43,142 bases of DNA from a virus, in IMG/VR virus record IMGVR_UViG_3300031566_000113, positions 1 to 43,142 of that record. One strand, written 5' to 3'. Position 1 is the first letter of the stretch; each line of letters starts with the position of its first letter. Shown one piece after another: positions 8,126 through 16,041 of this stretch. The notes under the pieces are model-generated. The model saw nothing but the letters and a program-made list of their open reading frames with translations, was not told the origin of the DNA and made no database searches. Both the position numbers and the translations under genes were made by a program.

Positions 8126-9430
8126 ATGACAAATCCAGCAGAATACCTGCAGCCTAATACCGACGACTATAGCAACGTGGTTACCGCGCTCGGTACCGGT
8201 AAAGATAAGTCGACCGCTACGCGATTCGGCGCAGATGAGGATTTAGACTGTCTGCAGCTCGATGCGCTGTACGAGCATGAGCCTATGGCCGCGCGCATTG
8301 TGGATCGAGTAGTCGACGATGGTACGCGCGAGGGCTGGTCGGTAGTAGGCAGCGATCCTAACTACGACTACGCAGAGCTAGGCGAAGGTTTCGGCGCGCT
8401 ACGTACTAACGAGGCGGTAGCAGACGGATGGCGCTGGGCGCGCCTGTACGGCGGCTCGATTATCGTTCTGATTGTTAACGATAATACGCCAATGGATAAG
8501 CCGATTGACCTGGCCCGAGCTAATCGCCTGCTGTCGCTGCAGGTTATCGAATCTCCGTTTGCTATGCCGCGCAGCTTTGATCCAGGCCTAGGCTCTAGCG
8601 CGTTTCGCAATCCAGAGGCCTACGACGTAATCGCGCCAGGCGGCTCTGCTGCGCGGTCGATACATGGGTCGCGCGTAATTCGCGTCGAGGGCATCCGCGT
8701 GCCGCCTACGCGCATCGTCGCTCGAGGCGGATGGCCGCCTAGCGTACTGGATCGCGTTTGGTCCGATCTAAAGCGCCTCGGTAGTGTGATGGGCTACGCA
8801 GAAAACATCATGCACGAATTATCGGTTATGGTTCTGCGTCTAGTTGACTTTCGTACTCGAGCATCCGGTAGCGGCAAGAGTAAGCAGGAACTACGCACAG
8901 CAGTCGAAACGATGCGCATGTTTATCGATAACCTAAACACGCTGGTTATTGATACGCAGGACGAATACGTCGAAAGTACGCGCAGCGTCGCAGGCCTCGA
9001 TGCTCTGATAGGCAGATTCGTCGACGGACTGGTACGAGCGACCGACATGCCGCGTACGATCCTGCTAGGCGAGCAGCCGAGCGGACTAAACGCTAGCGCT
9101 GATAGCGAGATTCGCGCCTGGTTCGACTTCGTATCCTCGCAGCAGCGTCTAGTACTGCAGCCGATTCTAACGCGCATCGTAGGCCTCGAGCTGCTGCTGC
9201 GCGAAAAGCGCGGCCAGGCGCCGCCTACAGATTGGTCCATCGAATTTAATTCGCTATGGCAGCCTACCGACGCAGAGCAGGCGCAGACAGAGCTGGTACG
9301 CGCGCAAGCAGCGCAGGCGCTGATAACCGCAGAGGTAGTATCGCCGGATGAGGTACGCGCCAAGATGATCGCAGAGGGCAAGCTCGATGCTCTGCCTACG
9401 TTACCATCGGAGCCAGGACTTGGCAGCTAA
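8126..9430 (+). CDS. Portal protein, DUF1073-like
   Basis: This 434-residue protein would form the dodecameric ring at the capsid vertex through which DNA passes. Family features are the early segment LDALYEHEPMAARIVDRVVD, then GWRWARLYGGSIIVLIV. Further features are the stretch HGSRVIRVEGI, a helical middle part, and TDMPRTILLGEQPSGLNASA, which precedes a long C-terminal helix region. It lies immediately after terL and overlaps the MuF-type gene by 44 bases, the standard order in Mu-like head modules. No truncation is seen. Confidence 0.9.
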   Translation: MTNPAEYLQPNTDDYSNVVTALGTGKDKSTATRFGADEDLDCLQLDALYEHEPMAARIVDRVVDDGTREGWSVVGSDPNYDYAELGEGFGALRTNEAVADGWRWARLYGGSIIVLIVNDNTPMDKPIDLARANRLLSLQVIESPFAMPRSFDPGLGSSAFRNPEAYDVIAPGGSAARSIHGSRVIRVEGIRVPPTRIVARGGWPPSVLDRVWSDLKRLGSVMGYAENIMHELSVMVLRLVDFRTRASGSGKSKQELRTAVETMRMFIDNLNTLVIDTQDEYVESTRSVAGLDALIGRFVDGLVRATDMPRTILLGEQPSGLNASADSEIRAWFDFVSSQQRLVLQPILTRIVGLELLLREKRGQAPPTDWSIEFNSLWQPTDAEQAQTELVRAQAAQALITAEVVSPDEVRAKMIAEGKLDALPTLPSEPGLGS

Positions 9431-10391
9431 CGGCCTAGCTGTCGACTTTCCTAAGCGCCTCGCAGAGCAGCTCGAGCGACGCTTTGGCAAATTCAGCGAC
9501 CGAGCTGCAGAGCTAGCGATCCAAATTCTAGGCCCGTCGATTACCGATCCAGATCCTACCGCTGTCGAGGCAGCGCTAGTCGAAATCGAACAGCTGCTAG
9601 ACGATGAATTTCCAGATCGACAATTCGAGGAAGATAGCCGCGCAGCTGGCGCTAGCGTCGACAGGCGGCACGGCATAGCGTTTTTTGGTACGCTAGCTGC
9701 TGTCGCTGGCGTAGTGATTCTAGGCAGCGATAAGAGCGCCACAATGCCCGCTGCGATACCTGGCCCAAACAGTCGCATACGAGGCGGAAACGGAAAACCG
9801 CCGCGCAGGCCTAAGCTCGGCCCGTTTCGTACGCCTGGCCTACCTCGCGTACCGAAAACCGTTCTAGGCGTAAAGCTAAGCGCGAACCCTGCGATTCTGG
9901 TCGACAAATTCGCCAGCCAGAATGTCGCGCTAATCAAGTCGCTGCGTCCTGAAATTATCCCTGCGCTGCGCGATGAGGTAGTGCGCTCCTTTTCCGGCGC
10001 GTTTACGCCAGAGGAATCGGCCGCGCGACTGATTGCGAAATGGGAATCTAAGGGCGTACCAATCGCAAACGGAAACCTAGCGCCTCGAGTAAAACAGATC
10101 GTACACAATCAGGTTTCGCGCCTGAATACGCAGATTACTCGCGAGCGCCAAACCTCTGCGGGCATAACCAGGTTTCGCTGGATATCGCAGCGCGACTCGG
10201 ATGTACGGCCGCTGCATGAGGAACTAGATGGACAGGAATTTGATTGGCAAACTGGCGCGCCTGGCGAGGGCCTACCTGGCGAGCCGCCAAACTGTCGATG
10301 CTTTGCAGAGGCGGTAGTCGATCCTGGCGCAATCGCTAACGCGCCTGGTTTTGTACAGCTTGCTAATGCTGAGATAGGATTGGATTTCTAA
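9387..10391 (+). CDS. Phage head morphogenesis protein, SPP1 gp7 / Mu gpF-like
   Basis: This 334-residue minor head protein is thought to be carried inside the capsid and to bind the portal. The C-terminal MuF domain is clear: WISQRDSDVRPLHEELDGQE at residues 265-284 and the metal/fold motif GEPPNCRCFAEAV at 298-310. Residues 95-115 are hydrophobic and might interact with membrane, and 120-160 is Pro/Arg-rich and disordered. The ATG at 9387 lies within portal; starts further downstream are possible. The stop overlaps the next ATG (TAATG). Confidence 0.9.
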   Translation: MLCLRYHRSQDLAANGLAVDFPKRLAEQLERRFGKFSDRAAELAIQILGPSITDPDPTAVEAALVEIEQLLDDEFPDRQFEEDSRAAGASVDRRHGIAFFGTLAAVAGVVILGSDKSATMPAAIPGPNSRIRGGNGKPPRRPKLGPFRTPGLPRVPKTVLGVKLSANPAILVDKFASQNVALIKSLRPEIIPALRDEVVRSFSGAFTPEESAARLIAKWESKGVPIANGNLAPRVKQIVHNQVSRLNTQITRERQTSAGITRFRWISQRDSDVRPLHEELDGQEFDWQTGAPGEGLPGEPPNCRCFAEAVVDPGAIANAPGFVQLANAEIGLDF

Positions 10392-10804
10392 TGGATCTGC
10401 CTACGCTGTCGCAGCTCGTACCGCAGATCCTGATTGCGCTCGTAATCGTTGGAACGGTCGCATGGTTTCGTAAGCAGGATAGCGAGCAGCTCGCCAGCTT
10501 GCGCGGCGAAGTACGTAGCGTACGAATGTCTGCCATGCCAGATGATGCGCCAGGAAACACAGGCCGCCATGCAGCAGTGGTCGACAATTCAGAGCGCATC
10601 GACAACAAGCTCGAGGGCCTAACGCAGACGCTTGGCGGCCTAACGCAGACGCTTGGCGGCGTCGCAGTAAAGCTCGACAACGAAATAAGCGAATCGAAAC
10701 GGTTTCGCGAAACGCATGCGCAGCGTGTTACTGCGCTCGAAACCGACGTACGCTGGCTGCGTCGAGGCGGTAATCCGAACAGCGAAAGCCCAGGCGGCAG
10801 ATAA
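10391..10804 (+). CDS. Single-pass membrane protein with coiled coil, unknown
   Basis: This 137-residue protein has one membrane segment at about residues 9-26 (VPQILIALVIVGTVAWF) followed by charged, heptad-like helices to about residue 125. A perfect seven-residue duplication (LTQTLGG twice, about 76-89) comes from a tandem DNA repeat. This topology is shared by inner-membrane spanins, some holins and capsid-linked membrane proteins. Its position between the MuF gene and an appendage gene does not decide among them. It is joined to both neighbours by TAATG overlaps. Confidence 0.7.
   Translation: MDLPTLSQLVPQILIALVIVGTVAWFRKQDSEQLASLRGEVRSVRMSAMPDDAPGNTGRHAAVVDNSERIDNKLEGLTQTLGGLTQTLGGVAVKLDNEISESKRFRETHAQRVTALETDVRWLRRGGNPNSESPGGR
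10616..10657 (+). repeat. Perfect 21-bp tandem duplication
   Basis: Two identical adjacent 21-base units (10616-10636 and 10637-10657) encode a doubled LTQTLGG in the coiled-coil membrane protein. The unit length is a multiple of three, so the frame is kept. It may vary in copy number by slippage and so change the length of the helix. Confidence 0.9.
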
Positions 10805-12357
10805 TGCAGACGCTAGGCCTACCGAACCTGCAGGGCGTCTACGACGCTACCAATGGCGTACCTTCCATCGTACTAGCAGCTGCGCAGCCGTTTACGCTGC
10901 GCGATAACGCAGTACCGATCGGCGACGTACTCGTCATCGAGGATTCGGGCGGCGTCGACTTTTTCAACGTCGACCCTAACGAGCTTAACTACGGCGTCGC
11001 GACTAACCGAGCCATCGAGGTTAATGCAGATCCTACAGGCAAGGGCGGTATTCGCTACATGCCAGATGGGCGCACAGTGACCAGCACGGTTTCACAGGCG
11101 GCGCTTCAGTGGGATTCGTCGATCATCAGTAATATTCCTGGCGGCGCGCCATTCGGGAACGATGACGCGCCCGCGATGGTCGCCGCCACTGGTGAGTGTC
11201 GCTTCGATGATCCAGCGTTTCTGTTTTCTACGTCGCTGCTTTTCAATCAAGCGACGACTATTAGCGCGAACACTGGCTCGCCCACGCTGGGGCCGATCTA
11301 CACGATGGTACATCAGCCGCTGATTCGGTCTGTATCAGCTAACGCTAAAACCTGCTCGCAAATGAACGCGGTACGCGCGCAGGCTTCGATCGGGCCTAAC
11401 ACTGCTGGCAACCTAACGCAGACCAGCGTTGCATACTTTCTGTCGACGATTACCGTCGACGCTACCGTAGGTACGGTTTCGGTAACCGATTGCGTCTACT
11501 CGCTCTATGCCGCGCCTAACCTCGTAGCAGGCGGCACGGTCGGCACGCTATCGTGCATACGACTCGCCGCGATTCCTGCAGCTGGTATCACGAACCTGCG
11601 CGGTATCGATTCGGCTATGTCGGCCGGTCAATTTATCCGCCATACCGGTACAGCGCCTGCGCAGCTTGGCGGCGCTCTGCAGCTCGGATTAGGAACCACT
11701 TTCGATTGGTCGCTATCGCGAGTCGCTGCCAATCTGGCGTCGCTGGCAGATGGCGACAGCTTGCGCATTACGACCGGTCGGCTTTACTTTGGCGCCAGCG
11801 GCGCTGGCGCTGATTTTATTTCCTCTGGCGCTGGGAACCTACAGGTTACCTCGACGCGCCTAGGTTTCGGAGTAGCGCCAGCTGGCAGCAATTGGGCATT
11901 TGCACTAAACGCTACAGCGCGAACGATTACGCTGGCAGGCGATTACGCCAACTGCCTAAACACTGCAGGCGGAAACCATACCGTAGACGCCGCATTATCG
12001 ACGCTAACGCAATGGACGGTAAACGCGCCTGCTGCGACGCTGGGTACCGGCTCGGTAGTCGACGCTGCCAATATGCTGATTCAAACAGCGCCAAGCATCG
12101 GCACGAATCGCAGCTGCCTAAAGGTTAGCGGTAACCCTAGCGGCGGTACGCTCAATTTCGCGATCTGGCAAAGCAATACCAGCGGCCGCGTACGCATCGA
12201 CGGTAGGCTCGACATTAACCGACCGATAGCGCTTGGCGCTGGCGGCGCTGCGACGCTTGGCCTAACCGGCGGCAGCGGCCCTACTGCTGCAGCCCAGAGC
12301 AAATGGGTCGAGGTCGACGTCGCTGGCGTACCTCACTGGATACCGGCATGGATATAG
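10804..12357 (+). CDS. Putative virion appendage / fibre-like protein
   Basis: This 517-residue protein is rich in Gly, Ala, Thr and Asn with short repeated strand-turn units (for example around residues 300-460), as in beta-helical phage fibres. It has no signal peptide. The C-terminus WVEVDVAGVPHWIPAWI resembles the closing strand of many virion surface proteins. Residues about 93-178 (bases 11080-11340) use a different codon style from the rest, pointing to an exchanged segment. It overlaps a small Cys-containing gene at its 3' end. No named family is recognised; a capsid fibre, tailspike-like or other surface protein is inferred. Confidence 0.7.
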   Translation: MQTLGLPNLQGVYDATNGVPSIVLAAAQPFTLRDNAVPIGDVLVIEDSGGVDFFNVDPNELNYGVATNRAIEVNADPTGKGGIRYMPDGRTVTSTVSQAALQWDSSIISNIPGGAPFGNDDAPAMVAATGECRFDDPAFLFSTSLLFNQATTISANTGSPTLGPIYTMVHQPLIRSVSANAKTCSQMNAVRAQASIGPNTAGNLTQTSVAYFLSTITVDATVGTVSVTDCVYSLYAAPNLVAGGTVGTLSCIRLAAIPAAGITNLRGIDSAMSAGQFIRHTGTAPAQLGGALQLGLGTTFDWSLSRVAANLASLADGDSLRITTGRLYFGASGAGADFISSGAGNLQVTSTRLGFGVAPAGSNWAFALNATARTITLAGDYANCLNTAGGNHTVDAALSTLTQWTVNAPAATLGTGSVVDAANMLIQTAPSIGTNRSCLKVSGNPSGGTLNFAIWQSNTSGRVRIDGRLDINRPIALGAGGAATLGLTGGSGPTAAAQSKWVEVDVAGVPHWIPAWI

Positions 12358-12527
12358 AACGCTGCCAGAAACACGATCCATACTCGCGCGAGGAATTGGA
12401 AAAGCTGCCAGAGCTGGTAGCCGATCTGCTTATGCGCAATGGCGTACCGCTGCCATTTGTTAACGGTAAACCATGCCGCGCATGTAAGATATGCGGCGCG
12501 TTCTATTGGGAAGGTTCGGAAGAATGA
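12348..12527 (+). CDS. Small zinc-ribbon-like protein
   Basis: This 59-residue protein starts at the ATG at 12348, which overlaps the end of the previous gene by 10 bases; an upstream in-frame start at 12303 is less likely. It has a helical, charged first half and a C-terminal cluster CRACKICG (C at about 44, 47 and 50), with an earlier Cys-x-Lys-His at about 6-9, so a bound zinc is possible. The stop overlaps the next start as ATGA. Function is unknown. Confidence 0.6.
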   Translation: MDIERCQKHDPYSREELEKLPELVADLLMRNGVPLPFVNGKPCRACKICGAFYWEGSEE

Positions 12528-12721
12528 AGCACTACGCAATCGACGCCCAGACGCTGCAGGCAATAGCCGATTACATCGCGCAGAATCCTAGCTCGCAGCC
12601 AGTAGGGGTCGCAGTGAATCTGCTAGCCAAGCTGCAGCAGCTATCCGAGCTGCCAGCGATGGCGACAAGCTCGACGCCTGCGCTCGAGCGCAGCGATAAC
12701 GGCGCGCATGCAGACGGCTAG
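12524..12721 (+). CDS. Small hypothetical protein
   Basis: This 65-residue protein starts at an ATG overlapping the preceding stop (ATGA), which decides the start over an upstream in-frame candidate at 12491. Residues 8-45 look like two amphipathic helices (QTLQAIADYIAQN, then PVGVAVNLLAKLQQLSEL). This is a pattern I associate with small phage proteins of unknown role that sit near structural genes. It has no Cys and no membrane segment. Confidence 0.6.
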   Translation: MKHYAIDAQTLQAIADYIAQNPSSQPVGVAVNLLAKLQQLSELPAMATSSTPALERSDNGAHADG

Positions 12722-12724
12722 ATC

Positions 12725-13756
12725 ATGATCGGTAAGGTAGGCGCAGCGTATCGCTACTTTTTCAGTGTCCGTACAGGATCGGGCGCTGCGCGTACTGGTC
12801 TAGTAACGGCCAACTTTACGATCACGGTACGCAATCCAGGAAACACTGCGACGCTAGCTGCGCCTACGGTTACCGAGGTCGGCGCGGGCCAATACTTTTT
12901 CGATATCGCTGGCGCTTTTTCGACTACGCACGGCGCAGGGCAGTACGGCGTAACGCTATCCGTAATCCTGGCGCCTCTGGATACGGTAGGCGGATCGGTC
13001 GACTTTTTCGTTAGCAGCCTAGACGATCTAGCGACAGCTACTGCGCTGGCTGCTGTGCAATCTGATACGGACGATATCCAGACCAGACTACCGGCGTCGC
13101 TAACAGGCGGCCGTATGCGCTCGCATGTCGAGGCGCTCGACGCTGGCGTTATCACTGCAGTCGTAGCGCCTAACCTCGACGTAGCGGTATCGACGCGCAG
13201 CGACTTTAACGAGGTTACCGATCCTGTCGAGCTGTTAGACGCTGGCGGCGCTGCAGGTACATCTGCTGCAGAGCTTGTCGCAGATATCGACGTAGCGCTT
13301 AGCGCTGCGCATGGCGCTGGTAGCTGGGCTACCTCGACGCTAGGCGCTGCAGCAGTCGCTACCGCTGTTTGGTCTGAGATACTGCCAGGCGCTTTCGGCG
13401 CTGGTACTGCTGGCCTAATACTCGGTACAAATCTCGACGTTGTACTATCGACGCGAGCTGCGCCAGGCGATGCGATGGCGCTTACCATCGCAGAGCGCAC
13501 GGCTACCGCTACCGAGGTCGACGCGGTACTTAGCCTCGCGCATGGCGCAGGTAGCTGGGTAGGCGCAGGCCTAACGGTAACGCAGGATGATCGGCTGCGT
13601 ACTGTCTGGAAAATCCTAGGCCTAGATCCGCTGCAGCCGACAACGCATACGACAGCGACTATCGCCGTCGACGGATCGATATCGACGCCTGATACCGAAA
13701 TCGACATTACCGTCGACCAAGTAGACGCAAACACTGCGACGTTTACGCAGGCCTAG
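12725..13756 (+). CDS. Putative virion surface protein with internal repeats
   Basis: This 343-residue protein opens with a beta-sandwich-like domain (residues 1-95; YRYFFSVRTGSGAARTGL, then GAGQYFFDIAG), as in phage fibre or baseplate upper-domain proteins. A helical spacer (100-140) follows. The central region is duplicated: NLDVAVSTR at 150-158 and NLDVVLSTR at 236-244, and DVALSAAHGAGSW at 189-201 and DAVLSLAHGAGSW at 266-278. The end (RLRTVWKILGLDPLQPTT and a Thr/Asp-rich tail) has a composition shared by phage structural proteins. A receptor-binding or decorating role is inferred. Confidence 0.68.
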   Translation: MIGKVGAAYRYFFSVRTGSGAARTGLVTANFTITVRNPGNTATLAAPTVTEVGAGQYFFDIAGAFSTTHGAGQYGVTLSVILAPLDTVGGSVDFFVSSLDDLATATALAAVQSDTDDIQTRLPASLTGGRMRSHVEALDAGVITAVVAPNLDVAVSTRSDFNEVTDPVELLDAGGAAGTSAAELVADIDVALSAAHGAGSWATSTLGAAAVATAVWSEILPGAFGAGTAGLILGTNLDVVLSTRAAPGDAMALTIAERTATATEVDAVLSLAHGAGSWVGAGLTVTQDDRLRTVWKILGLDPLQPTTHTTATIAVDGSISTPDTEIDITVDQVDANTATFTQA

Positions 13757-13758
13757 CG

Positions 13759-14031
13759 ATGACGATACCTGCGCAGCAGATAGGGCAGATAGGTCGACGC
13801 TTTGGCAATGCGCAGCTGCGCGGCCATTTCGGCAGGATTCCGTTTCTGGCTGCTGCAGCTGCTGGTAAAGCTACGCTGTTCGAGGGCGGCGCTACCGCTG
13901 CGCTGCTCGAGCTTGGCGCGACAGCTACGCTAACAGCGACAGGCGCGACAGCTACGCTAACCTCTACAGGCGCTACCGCTACGCTGCTAGAGCTAGGCGC
14001 TACCGCTACGCTATTCGAGGAAATCTGTTAA
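13759..14031 (+). CDS. Small protein with nine-residue GATATL repeats
   Basis: This 90-residue protein has residues 1-40 basic/hydrophobic (starting MTIPAQQIGQIGRRFG). Residues 44-88 are five head-to-tail nonapeptides beginning GATA at 44, 53, 62, 71 and 80, with Leu at position 6 of most units. Such short, regular Thr/Ala/Leu repeats can form a beta-solenoid or fibre shaft. It lies among other suspected surface genes and is coupled by TAATG to the next. No family is recognised. Confidence 0.65.
   Translation: MTIPAQQIGQIGRRFGNAQLRGHFGRIPFLAAAAAGKATLFEGGATAALLELGATATLTATGATATLTSTGATATLLELGATATLFEEIC
13888..14022 (+). repeat. Five 27-bp coding repeats (GATATL nonapeptide)
   Basis: Five in-frame units with exact 27-base period encode GATA(A/T)L plus three variable residues (LEL, TAT, TST, LEL, FEE). 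Units differ mainly in the last three codons, suggesting old duplications followed by divergence rather than recent slippage. Confidence 0.85.
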
Positions 14032-14381
14032 TGGCTAACCCAGTACGATACCAGCCAGGTACAGTCGCGCTGCTAGGCGTCGACCTGGTAAACGAAAACG
14101 GCGTAGCTGCAGATCCAGACGTCGACATTAGGATCCGAATACTCGACGATCTAGGCGTAGTCGTAGTCGACTTAACCGAGGCTATCGGCGGCCTGGCGTC
14201 TATCGAAAATCCAATCGTAGGCCGCTACCAGTACCGACATGCAGTTACGACTAACGACAGCACTGCCGACACAATCTGGCAGCACGAATGGACAGGCAAT
14301 AGCGCGACGCCGCCAGCGCCTACCGTAAAAGGTAAGCCGGCCTGCTTTCTGGTCGAGGCTACCGATTTTCCGGTACCGTGA
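14031..14381 (+). CDS. Hypothetical protein with Ig-like appearance
   Basis: This 116-residue protein is predicted mostly beta: DVDIRIRILDDLGVVVVDL, then GRYQYRHAVTTND and TIWQHEWTG, with a hydrophobic end. The spacing resembles small Ig-like domains often attached to virions. It follows the nonapeptide-repeat gene with a TAATG overlap and closes the appendage cluster 13 bases before the holin-like gene. No signal peptide. Role inferred from neighbours only. Confidence 0.62.
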   Translation: MANPVRYQPGTVALLGVDLVNENGVAADPDVDIRIRILDDLGVVVVDLTEAIGGLASIENPIVGRYQYRHAVTTNDSTADTIWQHEWTGNSATPPAPTVKGKPACFLVEATDFPVP

Positions 14382-14394
14382 TAGGCTCGCGCGC

Positions 14395-14673
14395 ATGAGC
14401 CTAACAGCACTCAAAACCCTAGCAGCGTCGAGTAAAGCTACCGTACTGGTCGGCGTCGTCGCAGTGCTAGGCGTACTCGTTTATCTTGGCAAGCTCGACG
14501 CGCAGCAGATGCTAACCGCTGTCGAGTACCTCGTACCGTCCTGGTTCCTCGCGCACGCTGGCGAGCAGGGCGCTAGGCATCTGGCAGGCGGAAAGGTAGC
14601 GCCTGCGCCTGCGCCTGCAGAGGTCGAGGTCGAGGTCGACGCAGACGCTACGAAACCAGAGCCGAGCAAATGA
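14395..14673 (+). CDS. Putative holin
   Basis: This 92-residue protein has a strong membrane segment at about residues 16-33 (ATVLVGVVAVLGVLVYLG), a second, weaker hydrophobic helix at about 40-55, and an acidic, Pro/Ala/Glu-rich C-terminal tail. Small size, hydrophobicity and a place directly before a lipoprotein and two murein hydrolases are typical of a holin that times lysis by opening the inner membrane. There is no family-level match I can name, and a phage membrane anchor protein is the alternative. Confidence 0.65.
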   Translation: MSLTALKTLAASSKATVLVGVVAVLGVLVYLGKLDAQQMLTAVEYLVPSWFLAHAGEQGARHLAGGKVAPAPAPAEVEVEVDADATKPEPSK

Positions 14674-15209
14674 AGCGCCTAGCGCTGCTCGTTTTCATCC
14701 TGGCCGCCTGGTTCCTCGGATGCGGTACGCCGCGCGACAATGCGGTACGAGTCGCAAATTCTGCAGCGTCGTTTATCGACAGCGCAGAGGATATCCTCGC
14801 CAAGCAGTACGAGCGCGAGCTGCTCGGCTGCGTCGACCTCGATACCAAGGTCGCAGCGGTAGCCTGCCAAACGAAAACGAAACGACGCTACGCGCTAGCC
14901 TGGGCCTCGCATACGTCTGCTCGAGCTAGCTGGCTGCTGCTGGCTGCTACCATCGAGGCAGCAGACGCTGGCGGCGAGCAGCCAGATCCGCTCGAGCTTG
15001 CCAAGCTGCTCGCCAGGCTAGCCAAGTCGCTCGAGGCCTTTAAGCGCATCGCAGAAGGTTCGCCAGAGGCCTCGCCAGAGGCCCCAGAAACGCCAGCGCC
15101 AGAGGCCTCGACAGATACGCGCGCAGCGCCAGAAACCAGCGCAGCGCCAGCTACAGCGCCAGCGCCAGGCGATCCAGAGGCCTCCGCAGGCCAGGGCGGC
15201 GCATCATGA
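14670..15209 (+). CDS. Lysis-cassette lipoprotein, possible outer-membrane spanin
   Basis: This 179-residue protein starts with MKRLALLVFILAAWFLGCG, a signal peptide ending in a lipobox with the modifiable Cys at 18. A helical middle part with three further Cys (about 54-67) follows, and from residue 130 a Pro/Ala/Glu/Ser tail of the kind that spans the periplasm. In a lysis cassette this suggests an outer-membrane spanin or another lysis lipoprotein, although it is longer than usual. It overlaps the holin-like gene and the next small gene by ATGA. Confidence 0.7.
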   Translation: MKRLALLVFILAAWFLGCGTPRDNAVRVANSAASFIDSAEDILAKQYERELLGCVDLDTKVAAVACQTKTKRRYALAWASHTSARASWLLLAATIEAADAGGEQPDPLELAKLLARLAKSLEAFKRIAEGSPEASPEAPETPAPEASTDTRAAPETSAAPATAPAPGDPEASAGQGGAS

Positions 15210-15385
15210 GCGGCGCATTTCTGCTGCTGGTCGACTTCGTTTCGCGCTTAGCGCCTGAAATCATAGAAGCTTTTTTCGTCGAGCATCCTGATTTAAGGCC
15301 GCCGCCGCGCGAAGGTAGCCAAGCTGCAGTCGAGCGCGCAGCAGCGCAGGCGCTAGCCGACAAATTCGACAATTCAGACGGCTAG
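15206..15385 (+). CDS. Small lysis-region protein (59 aa)
   Basis: This short gene starts at an ATG overlapping the lipoprotein stop (ATGA). The first 25 residues are hydrophobic and amphipathic (SGAFLLLVDFVSRLAPEIIEAFF). The rest is charged, with a Pro triplet and an Ala-rich helix (VERAAAQALADKFD). It may be a small membrane-associated lysis protein or partner of the lipoprotein. The intrinsic terminator lies 32 bases after its stop, so it ends the upstream late transcript. No family is recognised. Confidence 0.6.
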   Translation: MSGAFLLLVDFVSRLAPEIIEAFFVEHPDLRPPPREGSQAAVERAAAQALADKFDNSDG

Positions 15386-15417
15386 CGGTAGGCTCGGTTT
15401 CTCCTAATTGGTCGCCG

Positions 15418-15455
15418 CGCGCAGGATCTATCCCCCCAGATCCTGCGCGTTTTTT
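15418..15455 (+). terminator. Intrinsic (rho-independent) terminator
   Basis: A perfect 12-bp stem (CGCGCAGGATCT at 15418-15429 pairing with 15438-15449) with an 8-base loop is followed at once by six T (15450-15455). It ends the rightward transcript after the 59-residue gene and separates it from the two lysin genes, which would need read-through or their own promoter. Confidence 0.92.
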
Positions 15456-15462
15456 CGTACCT

Positions 15463-16041
15463 ATGCTTACATCTAACGCAGTACTGGCGCTGATTCTTAC
15501 CGTCGCAGCGCCGCCAGGTAGGAGCGCGCACAGTCGCGTCGAGGTAGCGCCAGATACCTACCGACTCGAAACCAGAGCAGAGGGCCTCGACCGGTATCGC
15601 ATCGTCGCTCGAGCCATCGCAGAGGCCTCGAAAGGTAACCTGCGAATGGCTCGGATTCTGGTAACGATTGCAGAACACGAATCGAGCTTTAGGCGCGACA
15701 TTCACAGCTGCGAAAAGCTAGGCGACAGAGGGCATAGCTACTCTGTTTTTCAGATTCGCTACGGTAAGAAATCGAAACGAGGCGCTGCTATCTGCGGCCT
15801 CGATTACGACTCGACGCTGCGAGCAGCTCGAGCTGCTGCCAAGCATGTCGGCAGAACCAGCGGCCAGTTATGCAGCAGCGGGCCTAGCTGCGTCGCTGCT
15901 TTCATTCGCTACAGCGGCCTACCGCGCATCGTCGCGACTACCGATCCAAGGTACGCGAGCAAGATAGCAGCCAGAGCCAGAACATACGCAGCGACTGCGA
16001 CGCCGCTCCCTTTACCGGTTTGGGCTACGCTCGACGGATGA
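15463..16041 (+). CDS. Exported lytic transglycosylase-like endolysin
   Basis: This 192-residue protein opens with a likely signal sequence (about residues 1-22). It then has a lysozyme/SLT-like domain: HESSF at 72-76 with E73 as the likely catalytic acid, SYSVFQI at 92-98, a helix AARAAAKHVG near 121-130, and FIRYSG at 147-152. It would cleave the glycan strands of peptidoglycan. Four Cys could form disulphides in the periplasm. It begins just 7 bases after the terminator T-run, without an obvious Shine-Dalgarno site, and overlaps the next gene by ATGA. Confidence 0.78.
   Translation: MLTSNAVLALILTVAAPPGRSAHSRVEVAPDTYRLETRAEGLDRYRIVARAIAEASKGNLRMARILVTIAEHESSFRRDIHSCEKLGDRGHSYSVFQIRYGKKSKRGAAICGLDYDSTLRAARAAAKHVGRTSGQLCSSGPSCVAAFIRYSGLPRIVATTDPRYASKIAARARTYAATATPLPLPVWATLDG

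Noticed and set aside
12754-13734. 326-residue open frame antisense to the repeat-containing surface protein
   Set aside because: Composition is an echo of the sense gene (Ser/Ala/Val/Thr only) and no start signal or neighbour supports it.
15366-15394. Promoter TCGACA - 17 bases - TAGGCT before the terminator
   Set aside because: The -35 and spacing are good but the -10 is poor, and it would start a transcript only about 50 bases ahead of a strong terminator. Not enough to call.
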